64,000 nucleotides of DNA, from the NCBI GenBank assembly GCA_014905825.1, contig JACGCN010000002.1:3162001-3226000 (forward strand). Reading direction: 5' to 3'. Below, piece after piece: positions 10,145-21,239 of this stretch. The DNA comes from Lyophyllum atratum. Taxonomy: Eukaryota; Basidiomycota; Agaricomycetes; Agaricales; Lyophyllaceae. The notes beneath the pieces are model-generated. The model made no database searches. It saw only the letters and a list, made by a program, of their open reading frames with translations, and was not told the DNA's origin. Within the stretch, counting starts at the first letter, position 1. Every line of letters starts with the position of its first letter. Position numbers and translations under genes: made by a program.

Positions 10145-12661
10145 TTACAAGGCTGAAGAGTCCGAGAAGTCATCTAGGATAGCCTTAATGTCATCGACGG
10201 AAGGTAGCTCCAACCCAGCATTTACAGAATCCCTAAACGCTTCACGCGAAACAATGTTCACATTCCCAACAGGTCTCTCATCATGAGGCTTCTTCGAAGC
10301 AAAATGGGCCATGACGCGTTGTATGGATGGGCGGCCAGCAGGGTTTCCACTCCAACACACCTTCATCAACTCCCAATGGGGTCTTGTAAGCCCCCATGAC
10401 CGCCATGCAAGACTTGAGGCGGGCGGTGGTGACGGTGTTCCACCTGTCTGAACCTTGCGCATGACTGCTGGATCGCGAGGTATTTCAAAGAAGGGAACAT
10501 TGCCTGTGAAGATCTATGAAACAAATCGTCAGAGAAGACTCGCGTAGGATATGATCGTCGTACTTCGTAAGCAACGCAAGCAAAGGCATAGACGTCGCTA
10601 AACATGCTGTTGTAGACGATATCGTCGGTCTCGACGTCAAATAGCTCCGGAGCCTGCCATCGGACAGAACCTCCCTTGGACCCAGCGGAGGAATTGGAGG
10701 TCCAGTGTAGGATATTGGTATCTGACACCGAGGATAGCCCGAAGTCAGCGAGGCACGCTCGTCCCGACTCACTGACCAATATGTTTGCCTGCAGGATGTG
10801 TTAGCTAGCCGAGGAATAAGAACGACTTGGGAGGAGAGAATGACTAGCCCCTTTCAAATCTCCATGTACGATGTGATTCTCATGGAGGTATCCAATGCCA
10901 GAAGCCACATCCAATATCTGAGAGGCCAAAGCATGAGGCGAAGAGCGACACGTTAAATGCGAGGAGACTCACGAGTAGAAGCCGGTTGGACTGAGGATGC
11001 TCTCGCAAAAAGCTGATGACATCACCATTTTCCATCCAGGGCGATATAAGGCACAGTCGTGTTGTGTACTGGTAGAGCCCAAAAATGGGAAGGAGGTTAG
11101 GGTGCGATAATTGGCCCCATAAAATAGCCTCCGCGGCGAATTTCTATTGAGGTTATGGTCAGAGGAGAAGTAATGCACGAGAATAAAAATGTGGACAGGG
11201 CACCTGTAGGAATGATGCGACATGAGATGTCTGATAAAGTCGGACAACCTTCAAGCACACAGTCTGGCCAAGATGCCGTCCCTTATAGATATCGGCAAAG
11301 CTTCCTGCAGCAACTGGATGCTCGCTTGTCAACTCGACGCCCTTGAGATTATAATATGTCGGATATAGGCCCGCACGCTTGGATAGCCTCTGCATGGCGA
11401 CGAGTAGATTCCGCCTGAACTTGGCACTCAGTCCAGGTGTATCCAGCAGCTGCGAAGTAATGTTCAATGATAAGCAGCGAACTTGGATTTAAAACGAAGA
11501 ATCACCCACCAGCTGAAACGTATCAAGCAGCTGTTGTGCCTCCCTATCGCGACTCCCCAGTAGTCTTTTGTATTGATTGATGTTCTCAAAAACGTCCTCC
11601 AGGCGCAGTATGACCCCCTTCAGGTTCTCGGGAGGCCCATCCCCAGGTGAGTCGTGAATCACAGCATCTACGATAGAATCATCGTCCGGATTTGTCACCT
11701 TCAAGGGACCAGGTGAGGTACGTTCGGCTATGGATCCTTCTCTTATGACGGAGATTGACTCTGAGGGACTTCTGGTCCTTCTGGAGGATATGCTGGGTAA
11801 GCGAGAGCTCGTGAGTCATCCAACTGTGGTGGGGTCCTGCCGGACCGACCTGCGACGGGATCTTCTACTGCGGCGTCGGCCACGAGAATATTCACTTGAT
11901 GATGAGGATGCGCTAGACGAGGATGGGCTGGTTGGGATTTGAATGACTGGTGGTCCTCCGTAGCCGGCAGGGATGACAGGAGGGAAGTTGTATTCGCTAC
12001 ATAGGCAGGAATAATCGTAAATGCCGTGTTATTATCATATTGAATATGCTCACTCTGAGTCTGACAGACTGGGTGGTATGACGGGACCGGGGCTGGAAAG
12101 GTGTTTAGCACACACTGGATAACAGAGGATCGCTGACACGTTCATGACTACTCACTCGTAGTGCCCGCTGAGCATATTCAGAAAGGATTCAGTTAACGAT
12201 ACGGTACATACGAAAGAAGCATGTCGCAGTCGGTACTCACGGGAGGGGTGGTAGTGAAGGGTACGGTATGAAGCCGGGTGCGAATAGTCCTCCTTGAAGT
12301 TGGCCGCCTTGGGGAATTATGGGTCCAGGATACGGATATGGTACGTACCCAGGTGGATATGGGCCGTTAGAGGGCGTGGATCTGGGTTGGAGTGGATCGG
12401 AGATCCTAATAGGGAAGAGGCACCTTGTACCACTTACGACGAAGGGGCTGTCTCGGTGCGTGTGCCTTTGAACATTGAAGAGGCACGACGCACGGCCCCG
12501 CCTATGCGATTGGACCATTTTGACTTGGAGGAAGTAGGACTTGGAGAGGGTATATTCTGAAATTCTCGAGTCCTCGCTGAATGCAAGTCAGCGGCAGCTC
12601 GTAGCGGTATCGGTGCAATCAGGTGCCGTCGGGGGGTGGATGGGAGGGCGGGGCTGTTCAT
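10145..12661 (-). CDS. TKL-like Ser/Thr protein kinase
   Basis: Twelve exons: 12661-12438, 12405-12241, 12167-12156, 12092-12054, 11996-11869, 11792-11770, 11698-11510, 11449-11204, 11143-10973, 10917-10849, 10788-10564, 10513-10145. They total 1860 nt (619 aa). N-terminal motif SKSKWSNRIGGAVRRASS, then a Pro/Tyr/Ser-rich linker, a short helical region and a kinase domain: Gly loop AAGSFADIYKG, VAIK-like lysine in VCLKVV, catalytic loop HGDLKGAN, ADFGLS, GSVRWQAPELF, and a C-lobe ending near residue 590. HGD instead of HRD is what I know from mushroom TKL kinases. The intron inside the catalytic loop has a GC donor (10848-10789). Exon 3 is only 12 nt. The linker exons 11869/11792/11770 rest on weak donors and are uncertain. 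Substrates are unknown. Confidence 0.85.
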
Positions 12662-12767
12662 GGATTCAAAAATCAAGGAAAAGCGTGCGAGGGTTCACGA
12701 TCCCATGACGAAGAGCGTGTATGTACTAATGTAGGCGTCGCTATCGAAGACATCAGAGCCTGAGTGT

Positions 12768-13330
12768 GGCCTCGTTGCATTCTAGCTGTCCATCAAATTT
12801 GATTTGCCTCGAGGCCAACTTGAGGCTTCCGAATTTCGCCAGAATTATATTCTAAAAGTATTCCGTTCAGTTAGAACACAGGGAATATCCATGTCCATCC
12901 CATACCCACAGTGATAAGCCAGCTATCCTGCTCGTCGTCGTGATCGTCGTTGAACCCACTCAGCACCGCCACCGATCACCTGGACCTTGAAATAGTCACC
13001 GTCCCTGTTTTCGGAGTGCCGTCACCACGCTGAGTCGTGACGGGTTCTACTACTCTGCTCCGACTGTTCATTCCGAAATTCGTAGATGTCCTGCTCCTCG
13101 TGAAATATCCTCCAAGGGCGCGCCAAACGTTACCCCCGACCTCCCCCTCTACTACCATCGACCCAGCCTTTGAGCGAGCAGGTCACACAGCTCGTGGAAT
13201 CGTTCTTATAAGTTGAAGACAGGACTGAGGACGTAATTATAATTCGACCTCAGGCGCTTGAGAAACCTAGTAACTCTGGAATTCCAGGCCTAAGAACGAG
13301 AAGTGCGGCGGTCCTGAAATAAAGACTCAA
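12768..13330 (+). pseudogene. Relic B1: decayed Nudix promoter and 5' coding end
   Basis: The same landmarks as in the intact Nudix promoter appear: GGCCTCGTTGCAT (12768), GCCTCGAGGCC (12806) and CACCGCCACCGATCAC (~12964). These are followed by a diverged copy of exon 1 (near 13106-13140, ATCCTCCAAGGGCGCGCCAA compared with ATGTCCTCCAAAAACGCACC), of intron 1, and of the start of exon 2 (GCGCTTGAGAAACCT near 13253). Stops and indels remove any reading frame. It lies between the kinase 5' end and the IPT-TPR gene. Confidence 0.65.
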
Positions 13331-13499
13331 AAGTAGATTTACATGATTTAGGTTCTTGCAGGTGCTCATAGATGTTTACCCAGGCGTGTATACTAGTATA
13401 CAGCAGTCATATTCAAACGAAGAAAGGATTCAAAAATTAATCTCGAAGAAGGGCGAGCGGAATTTTGATACAGACGATGGACTCTTTGGCTACGATAGT

Positions 13500-13593
13500 C
13501 GGCGCCAGTTACTCTGCCTCGCTGTTTATCTCGAAATTTATAGATGAGTCCTGCCCCTCGAAAGATCCTTCAAGAATGCGCCAAACCTTACCT
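13500..13593 (+). pseudogene. Relic B2: second decayed copy of the Nudix 5' end
   Basis: ATGAGTCCTGCCCCTCGAAA and the following ~35 nt resemble relic B1 (ATGTCCTGCTCCTCGTGAAA) and, more weakly, the intact Nudix exon 1. Similarity stops at about 13593, exactly where homology between the two IPT-TPR gene copies begins (CGTTTCCGCTCACCTT). Confidence 0.55.
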
Positions 13594-13746
13594 CGTTTCC
13601 GCTCACCTTGCAGTGGGGCGCCTTTACCGACCGAGAATTTGAAAGGATGAATCTATGGACTCGGATGTTCCAAGCTCTCTGCATGCAGAAACGACCGACT
13701 CGGAGGACTCGAATATGTCTGCGGGAGTTGCCGATCTCTGATCCTC

Positions 13747-16010
13747 ATGTCACTTGTCAACGTTCACCACGTTCTAGGGCGCCCAACATTCAATGGGCGC
13801 TCCAATTCTTTGCCGGATCTAGCACGTTCTCCTCAACCCATCGAACCCCAGGCCTTTGATCTCAGCACTCTAGGCAACCAAGCGTTCTCATACTTTCTCC
13901 GATGGCGGCACCCCGACTCGATGCTCAGACAGATTTCCCCTGCGCCTTCCAGTGTACATCTGGCGAGTTCTTATTTGGGCAGATGCAATGCATCATGGAA
14001 GGGATGAGAAACGATTCTCATGATGGAATGTACGTCGCACTTTCGATGTTATATCGCTCTCGACGCTTAGGTTTCAAAAAGCAATGGTCCCACACCTCTC
14101 GAGCAAGGCGGCACGATCCGGCAACATAACTTCAATTATCGCGTTGCCGCCAGAATCGGACGCTGGCTGGTCTCCCGTATCTATCTAAGGAATCGAGAAC
14201 CGCAGAACGATAACGCTAAGCCCTGGCAGATCGGTTACGTTCTTCACCATGAAGATGTTTCCCCCGTCGAATATGTCCTTCGTGCATCAAAGGTGAGCTT
14301 CTCTACTAATCGCATCGACCGCCCGGATAAAGCCATCGTCTATGTCAATCGATATGACTGGGTAATTGTATTCCTTACTTCTTGCTTCTTTTACGGAGTT
14401 CAACGTATTTTATCTTCAGTCTTGGCACCACGGTCGACGTGCAACAATCAATGTCGCGATGGGCACTAGCCGTCCATATACTCGTTCGCAGACACATGAA
14501 CTCATGGGCGGTCGACTATTCGTATTCGATGCGTCTCAGGGGGAGACATTTATCGAAACAGTCAAAAGGTGCGCCTCATTGACTACTCCCATCGAGCCGG
14601 TCAGGTGCTCATCTGCTATACAGTTCTTATCCAGGAAGATCGTGCTATTCGGTGCGGGCTGCACCGAATGAGGCGCCATACGGTGTCCATCTTGACGCTG
14701 CAGGAAATGATCCCGAGTACGAGCTTGGTTGGCTCGGATTCAGCGGTAAAAAGCACGACAAGTTCACCGAGAGCGATGAGATTGTGGCGATCGTCTATTC
14801 CCCTGCATATGTCGATTTCTCCGAAGACTATATGAATTATCCCCCTCGAGTGATTGTGGTGGAGGACACCGTGGTTACCGATGAGAGGACGGACGTGGGT
14901 GGAGGGGATGTTGATGAGGATGATGAAGATTATATTCCTGAGGACGAAAGCGACGCGGAGACCATAAGCGAGGGGAGTGAAACCAGCGAGGCATCGTCGC
15001 TTGACATACTGGAAGACGACGAAATATCGTCTCTAGCACAACCCGATATAGTACCTGCACCGGTCATCTCAGACGTCGTTGTGAACCTGGACGCTGCGAT
15101 GAACGTCATCATCTCTGGCTCTACACTCGGCCAGGTGACCTCCGTAACCTTTGGCGATGTGCCCGCTTCGATATTCACTGTTTCCAACACGCTGGTCGAA
15201 GCACGAGCCCCACCCCAGATTTCCGGAGAGGTTGGTGTCAGTGTATCAGGCGTCGGAGGCACAAGCAACGTATTTCCGTACACACACCCCACCGTCGCAA
15301 TAATAACCCAAGTCAGCCCAAACCAAGGTTCACGATGGGGTGGCGATATCGTTACTCTTTCTGGGCATCATCTGGACCGGACTACAAGCGTCATCTTTGG
15401 GCCTCAACCTGCAATTATCTTCCAGATTATTTCTGACACCGAAATCCGAGCCACGACGCCGGCTGGATCAGGTAGCTATGTCCAGACAGTGACACTAGAA
15501 AGCTTACACCATGTGGAGAAGGTTGTCCCAGTGACACTAGAAAACTTACACCAAGTGGGGAAGCTCGCCCCACGTGTGTCCTACGCGTACGAACGCGATG
15601 AGGTCGCCCCCGTCCGCGATCCTGGATATACGGCAGCCATCACGACTTGGCGAGCGGCTATCGACCGAAAACCTGACGATGTACAGGCTCACAAGTTCCT
15701 GGCTGAGGCATTCGCGAAGAAAGGAGACAAGTCTCGAACGATTGAGATCTGGAAAGAAATAGTGGGATTAGAGGCAGGCAGCCCGACGGCGCTCGACCGC
15801 CTCGCGAGAGCGTATGCGTCTGATGTGCAGTATTTGGGGGCTATTGAGGCGTGGAAGGCGGCTATTGAAGCGGGGAGTGATGCGAGGCATGTCTTTTTGG
15901 GGCTGGCAGATGCTTATGGGAAGACTGGTGATCAAGAGGCCTCTACTCACATGCAAAACGAGGCAGCGCGGTTATGTACGGATGAGATATATTCCGAGTT
16001 CTATTTATAG
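13747..16010 (+). CDS. IPT/TIG and TPR repeat protein, copy 1
   Basis: Exons 13747-13953, 14071-14361, 14420-14568, 14624-16010 total 2034 nt (677 aa) in phase. The first exon is the least certain. An N-terminal domain that I do not recognise (GRWLVSRIYL, LHHEDVSPVEYVLRASK) is followed by an acidic Ser/Glu/Asp stretch (~310-350). Two IPT/TIG immunoglobulin-like segments follow (~360-500, with NVIISGSTLGQVTSVTFGD and DIVTLSGHHLDRTTSVIFG). The C-terminus has TPR-type helical repeats (~550-670, e.g. AAITTWRAAIDRKPDD and AIEAWKAAIEAGSD). These folds bind proteins, and no catalytic site is visible. A second copy lies inverted at 53.5-44.0 kb. Copy 1 carries a 42-nt in-frame tandem duplication that copy 2 lacks. 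Its left edge abuts a relic of the Nudix 5' end. Confidence 0.75.
15489..15572 (+). repeat. 42-nt in-frame tandem duplication inside the IPT-TPR gene
   Basis: Units 15489-15530 and 15531-15572 encode TLESLHHVEKVVPV and TLENLHQVGKLAPR. The paralogue on the minus strand has one unit, so the duplication is specific to copy 1 or was lost in copy 2. Confidence 0.85.
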
Positions 16011-16286
16011 AACAAGGTTTTGTATATGGCCTGGCTCGTGGGATACTGTGAGCTGGGGCTACGTAGGACCCCCGATAACCCGGTCAGAGGCTAGGTGACA
16101 GTCCGGACAAATTTTGGGCTTGAGAGGCCCAAGGGCCAAAATCATGGTAGAAGATGGACTGCATGGTATGACGTGCGAACCGAGGACGATGTGTGGTGAA
16201 GGAGCCTGGACCTGGCCTGGACCTGGAGTGCGTCCGAAATCATGATGACACAGGCAACGCGCATGTTTCGACATCGAAGCACCGTA

Positions 16287-16554
16287 GCCTCGTTGCATTT
16301 GACGCACCGTGCGCGCGATTTGAATCACCTCGAGGCTTCCGCATCGTCGATTGGGATATAGATAACCCACGCCCATTGTCAGCGACTCTTCCTACTGCTT
16401 GTCGTGGTCGACTTTTATAAGGAGGAAAATCAACACAGCCACCGATCGCGGAGCACCTGAGCCGAAATAGCCGCCATCACCGTTTCGCACTTGCCACCCT
16501 GCTCCAATGTCCATTTCGCCCCGCACACAACTACGCTCCTAGCCCTTCTCCAAA
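16287..16554 (+). promoter_or_regulatory. Promoter/5' leader of the Nudix gene (source of relics A and B)
   Basis: Holds GCCTCGTTGCATTT, CCTCGAGGCTTCC, a TTTATAAG element near 16412 and CACAGCCACCGATC, then the Nudix start at 16555. The block recurs in decayed form at 9766-10010 and 12768-13330. The palindrome CCTCGAGG is the best-conserved element and may be a protein-binding site. Confidence 0.5.
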
Positions 16555-18006
16555 ATGTCCTCCAAAAACGCACCCAACCTGCCCCCCAACCTCCTGCGCT
16601 ACCACCGGCTAAACGACAAGGAGGCGTCGCGGATACCCCCACTCAGTGAACAGTCGAAACAGTGAGTACTTCCTACTTATCACTTGTTGAGGGGAGACGG
16701 GACTGAAGAGGATATTGACGCGGGGTAAAGGTGCTTGAGAAACCTCGTGGCGTATCGATGTCCGGACTATGGGATTCCCATCCCGAGGGCGAGAAGCGCA
16801 GCGGTGCTGGTGGCGCTGTTCGTCGGGCGGATGGGGGATCTGTATGTTCTGCTGAGCCGGTGAGTGAGTCTTGGGTTAGGTCTACGTTTTTATCTGACAG
16901 TGCGTGGCTGTGGCAGGCGTTCGGCGACGCTGAGGACGTACGCGGGCGACACGTCGTTACCGGGTGGGAAGGCGGATCCGGAAGATGGGACGGTTGAAGA
17001 TACCGCTGTGGGTGCTCGTCTCCACTCTTCCACCTCCTGGGATAGCTAACTTCTACGTAATCTCGCAGCGCCGCGAAGCGTTCGAGGAGGTCTGTCACCT
17101 TCCCCACCCCCCTCCTATTGTTGCTGTTATTGTCATTGCTGACTAGGAATATGGCGTAGTAGATCGGGCTTCCGCGCGACAGACGTAAAGTGCCTCTTCT
17201 GTGTATACTAGAGCCTTTCGTAGCTGGGAACGCTACCATCGTGACCCCGTTCGTTGTCTCCCCATACCTCTACCTTCCACCCTTACTAACTCCCGTGGCC
17301 GTGGCTCCCCAGCGTCGTCGTTCTAATCCTCGACAACACCCTCCGCGTACGTCCCCCCCCCCCCTCCCTCCCCTCCCCAACCCTAACCCCCTCATGATTC
17401 TCCACCCCCCACAGCCGATCCTAAACGCAGCGGAAGTCGCCTCCCTATTCTCGCACCCCCTCTCCTCCTTCCTCACCACCTCCCCGCCCTTCCCCACCGA
17501 ACCCGAGCTGGTGGAGGTGCCGTACTACTCGTATAGTGATTGGAATATGCCGGGGCCGGGCGGGGGGGAGTGGGTGGCGAGGGCGCATCGGTTCTTGACG
17601 GGGAGGGAGGCGGGGGGTGTTAAGCCTGTGTTTGGACTCACTGCGTATGTTCTTTTAATCTTCTCCTTCGTCTATCCGTATAAGTGTTTTTGGTGTACAT
17701 TGATGTTAATGTGATCCATTCGATAGGAGCATCCTAATACGCGTCGCGAGCATAGGCTACGCCCGCGCGCCGGAATTCGAGGTGGAGCCGCCGGGGGCGC
17801 CGGGGCTGGAGAAGAGGCTGGCGTGGGCGGTGTTGAGCAAGCCTGAGGTTTGGGAGGCGCTGGAGAGGGAGGGGGTGAGGGTTGATTGGAGGCGGATTAG
17901 GAAGTTGGCTGGGGTGGAGGAGGGGGTCGGTGGTGAGGGGAAGGGGGAGGGGAGGGGGAGGGGGAGGGGAAAGATGAGGAGGGGGAGGTGGAGGAGTCGG
18001 CTGTGA
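16555..18006 (+). CDS. PCD1: Nudix hydrolase, peroxisomal CoA diphosphatase type (PCD1/NUDT7-like)
   Basis: Eight exons: 16555-16661, 16731-16859, 16917-17007, 17069-17089, 17163-17248, 17313-17346, 17415-17644, 17727-18006. They total 978 nt (325 aa) in phase. The Nudix box is split by introns: GGKADPEDGTVEDTA in exon 3, RREAFEE in exon 4 and IGLP in exon 5. A following block reads TIVTPVVVLILDNTLR. Family members cleave CoA and its derivatives to 3',5'-ADP and acyl-phosphopantetheine using metal held by the REUXEE glutamates. The protein ends in SRL, a standard type 1 peroxisomal targeting signal, after a Gly/Arg/Glu-rich tail. The donor at 17249 is GTTCGT, which restores the frame across a junction that first looks broken. 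Exon 4 has the weak donor GTCTGT. Decayed copies of this gene's 5' end lie upstream. Confidence 0.87.
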
Positions 18007-18819
18007 TCGGTATTGGGAGGATGGATTGGAGGTGGGGGTTTTGGTCTTTTTTTTGTGGGTTGGGTTATACTGATGGCGTCGAAACTTAGATGATATCTGG
18101 ACTTTGGAGGATATGATTGACGCCTCGTGGATCGACTGAAGTGGCTTCACCAAATGAATGGCATTTCGAGAATGATCTGGGCTTTCATCTGGCTATTCCA
18201 ATGGGAGTCTCTGCCTCAAAGGAATCGTATCTGGTTGATCACCGCGCAGCACGACCTATACTATGTTTACTGAAGAGTCTATAGGCCTAGGGTTACCCAT
18301 CACAGATGGAGATATACACGCGACGCCTGCGCCGCAGGCAGCAGCAATGGATTTTGTCACCGAATTTCATCAGGGTTCGATCATTAGACGGCGATCGAGG
18401 AAGTTGGGGGATCATGCGTGCGGACGTGATACGTATTCTGGACCTCTGTTTTGGTGTCAGGATCTATGAAGCAGGGTCGCGAGTCGGAGTAGCGCTGTTA
18501 GATAGGGTGGCGTGCGCTGCGGGCTGATGGGGATCCCGAGAAATGTCCTGCGAGTCTTATAAGCGAAAGGTGGTCTGGGGAGATGAGACTCAGATTCTGC
18601 ATATTCAGAGTGTTCAGTACAGTAGCGTGGAACGGCCAAATTGTCCAATAAAGATACTACAGGCGTCAAGTGAAAGTGCGGCACAGCATTGGACCGATCG
18701 CTGCGCCGGAGCTATAGCCAATTGCAGCCGAGAGGCCGAAGACATCTCCGGGTAATGTCTGGTCCTCTTCTCCTCAACACCCATCTTCAAGCCTGCTCTT
18801 CCCAGGAACAACACCCAGG
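18007..18819. other. Intergenic, no gene recognised
   Basis: Between the Nudix stop and the next start on the same strand. No conserved coding segment was seen. The right end should hold the promoter of the gene at 18820. Confidence 0.4.
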
Positions 18820-19934
18820 ATGCCTGCTCCAGCCGTATACATCCTCGCCATCGTAGGAACCATCGCAGCAGGCCTCGCCTTCAAAGAGGTATGCCCCCAT
18901 CTGAATCAGCATCTGCCCCCCCAAACTCATCATCATTGTAGTTCGTCTATGAGCCCCATATTGCGCCAAAGGTGGAGCAGTGGGCGGAAGAGTTCATTGC
19001 GAGGCGTCAGGCGAGAAGGAGGCAGAGGGCTGGCGGTGTTGCTGTCCCTGTTCGGCAGCGTGAGCGTGACGAGACGACGTTGAGGAGTAAGCGCTCTGAC
19101 TCGGGAGAGGAAGGCGATGAGAGGAGACAGTCGATTGAGCTTGAGAACCTCATTGCTAAAGAGGTCCGCGAGTGGAGAAGCGAGGTGGATCGGAGCCAGC
19201 TTAGGCATAGGGGTACTGCTCGTGGCCCTTCCCGGTCTCAGGGCACTTTATCATCATGCGAGGTAAGGTCCAGTGCTTGTGGTACTCGAGTGTATGGGGC
19301 TGATGCGTTTTAGTCTACGGCCAGACCTCTTGTTATCCCAATGAGCCCGACGCATGTCCTAGTCGACCCTTCGATACCATCTACGCCTTCTTCCACTCTT
19401 CCCAGCGTCCAACCTTCTCCCTCTCCCCGCGTCTCCTCTCTCCGCGCGACGCCCTCCCAGTCCACGCTGCGGTCCCCACCTCCCCACCACGGTCCCGGGC
19501 TCCTCCCTACCCCGGCAGCCTCGGCCTCAGGCGACCTCTTCTCCCCCACACCCCTGTCCCCCACATCCGTCCCCAGCCTCTCCCAGTCCTACCCGCAGGA
19601 CCTGGACCACGAGCACGGCCTCGAGCTCCTCTCCGCGCCCTCCTCCCAGCCCGACTCCCCGTTCTCCTCGTTCTCGCAGCCCCTATCCGCACACGATACG
19701 AACTATCTGTCCTTTGGGTCCCCGGATGCGTTCTCGCCGGGGAATCGTCCGCCGTCCCGCTCGTTGTCGGATCTGGACTTTTTGTCGGACTTTGATGAGC
19801 GGGAGCATGAGGGGATGTCGCCGCGCTCGGGGGTGTCGGGGTTTGAGGAGCCTCAGCTTGTTGATGATGGGACGCGGAGTGAGGGATCTGGTTCGAGCTG
19901 GGCGAGCGCGGGGGGGAGTAGCAGGGGCCGCTAG
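18820..19934 (+). CDS. Single-TM, Ser/Pro-rich protein of unknown function
   Basis: Three exons, 18820-18888, 18942-19262 and 19314-19934 (1011 nt, 336 aa), all phase 0. Residues ~6-22 (VYILAIVGTIAAGLAF) form a membrane anchor or signal anchor. An Arg-rich amphipathic segment (QWAEEFIARRQARRRQR) follows and then an acidic helical stretch (IELENLIAKEVREW). The rest is low-complexity Ser/Pro/Asp with many SP motifs, probably disordered and a likely phosphorylation region. I do not recognise a family. The clean phases and biased codon use in exon 3 argue that it is real. A membrane-tethered cytosolic adaptor is a guess from architecture only. Confidence 0.75.
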
Positions 19935-20154
19935 AGCGCTTTGGTGGGATGGGGGATACGGTTTATCGCCCGTCACCCGCTGCATTTTTTTTTGCATCAC
20001 TTCCTCGCACGCAAACGCATCGAGAGTCCGACATTGCAACTATGTACACGCCACGATTGGTTTCCTGCCCCCCCATCTTGCCTCGTTTGGTACGAGGTCT
20101 TGTCCCATATCTCCTGTTCAATATTGTAACTGTTACTTTTTCCTACCCCATCTC

Positions 20155-20262
20155 CGACCCAACTCGTCTGTACACTTCCCTCCTATCTCTCTCCTCTCTA
20201 TCTCTCTCCTCTCTCCAACTCGTCTGTAAACTTCCCATCATTTCTTTCTATCTCTCTCTTGA
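20155..20262 (+). repeat. Pyrimidine-rich low-complexity tract with short repeats
   Basis: CTATCTCTCTCCTCT-type units repeat, bracketed by two near-identical copies of AACTCGTCTGTACACTTCCC. It lies downstream of the 19934 stop, probably in or near its 3' UTR. Confidence 0.6.
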
Positions 20263-21239
20263 TCGTGACAGTGCTATCTCATCTGCAGCTCCCATCTGTT
20301 CGCGTTGTAATCTACCCGAATCTTATATAGATACAGCTAGGGTTGTACCAAACTAAATGTACCTTTACTACTTATCGTCTGTTGCAATTGCTATATACAC
20401 GAGTTTTATCTAATCGCTGTGGGATCTGTGAAGGGTGCGAGGGGTCGAGAACGAAAAATGTGGACCGCGCGAGACGAGAGAGACGAGAATGTGAACGGAG
20501 AAGAGATCAAAACGTCATATATTGGGTATGTAGCGTCGCGTACGTAGGTAAAGTATGCTTGGAATATGGATGATGCGGAACGAAAAGAGAGAGTCCCGAG
20601 AATAGGGGAACAACATGAGGAAATGGGAATATGAGGCAGACGAAATATCTAATCTAATCGCCGGTCCATAATTGCCCATGACTTGTTTAATCTCAGTTCT
20701 TCCCCGGGCCAGCATCACTCAATATGCCAATGCCATGTTCCATCAAGCCTTGAGGCCGTGGATCCCGGGACGACTCGGGGGATCCACTGGCACTGGCAGC
20801 GACGATCTATCTTTTTACCTGTTCATGCCGTCTGGACGAGCTGCGTGCACATTGACATCGATGAACCAGTCCCATATCACCCAAAACATCGGAAACAACA
20901 CAACCGCCGCGGCTCCCTTCGTTCCTTCCGTCGTGAGTCGGCGAAGCCATATTCAAATCCTGACGCCTCACAACTAGTCCCACTCTCGGAGTCTGCGCCG
21001 CCTCCGTGTTATCGGAAACCTGACTAATCCACCAGCACAATGCAATGCGACCATGACCATGCCGGCGTCGACCTCGCTTCCGCTCGGACGTCTGGGTTTG
21101 ATAAGCAATCCATGCATACATACATGCAGGAGGTGCGCACGCTGTCGGGGAGATCCACTGGCACGGGGCTGGCAGCGACGATCTGATCAGTCGTGAGCCG
21201 CCGCTCGAGTTGAGTCCTGAAGGGAACCCCCGGTGCTGT
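20263..21239. other. Gene-poor DNA with short dispersed motifs
   Basis: No gene recognised. The motif CACTGGC(A/G)...GGCAGCGACGATC occurs near 20787 and 21156 and again near 21633, which suggests decayed copies of one element. Confidence 0.45.

Noticed and set aside
17241..17346. Apparent one-base frameshift in the Nudix gene between exons 5 and 6
   Set aside because: Using the donor GTTCGT at 17249 gives TPVVVLILDNTLR and restores all phases.
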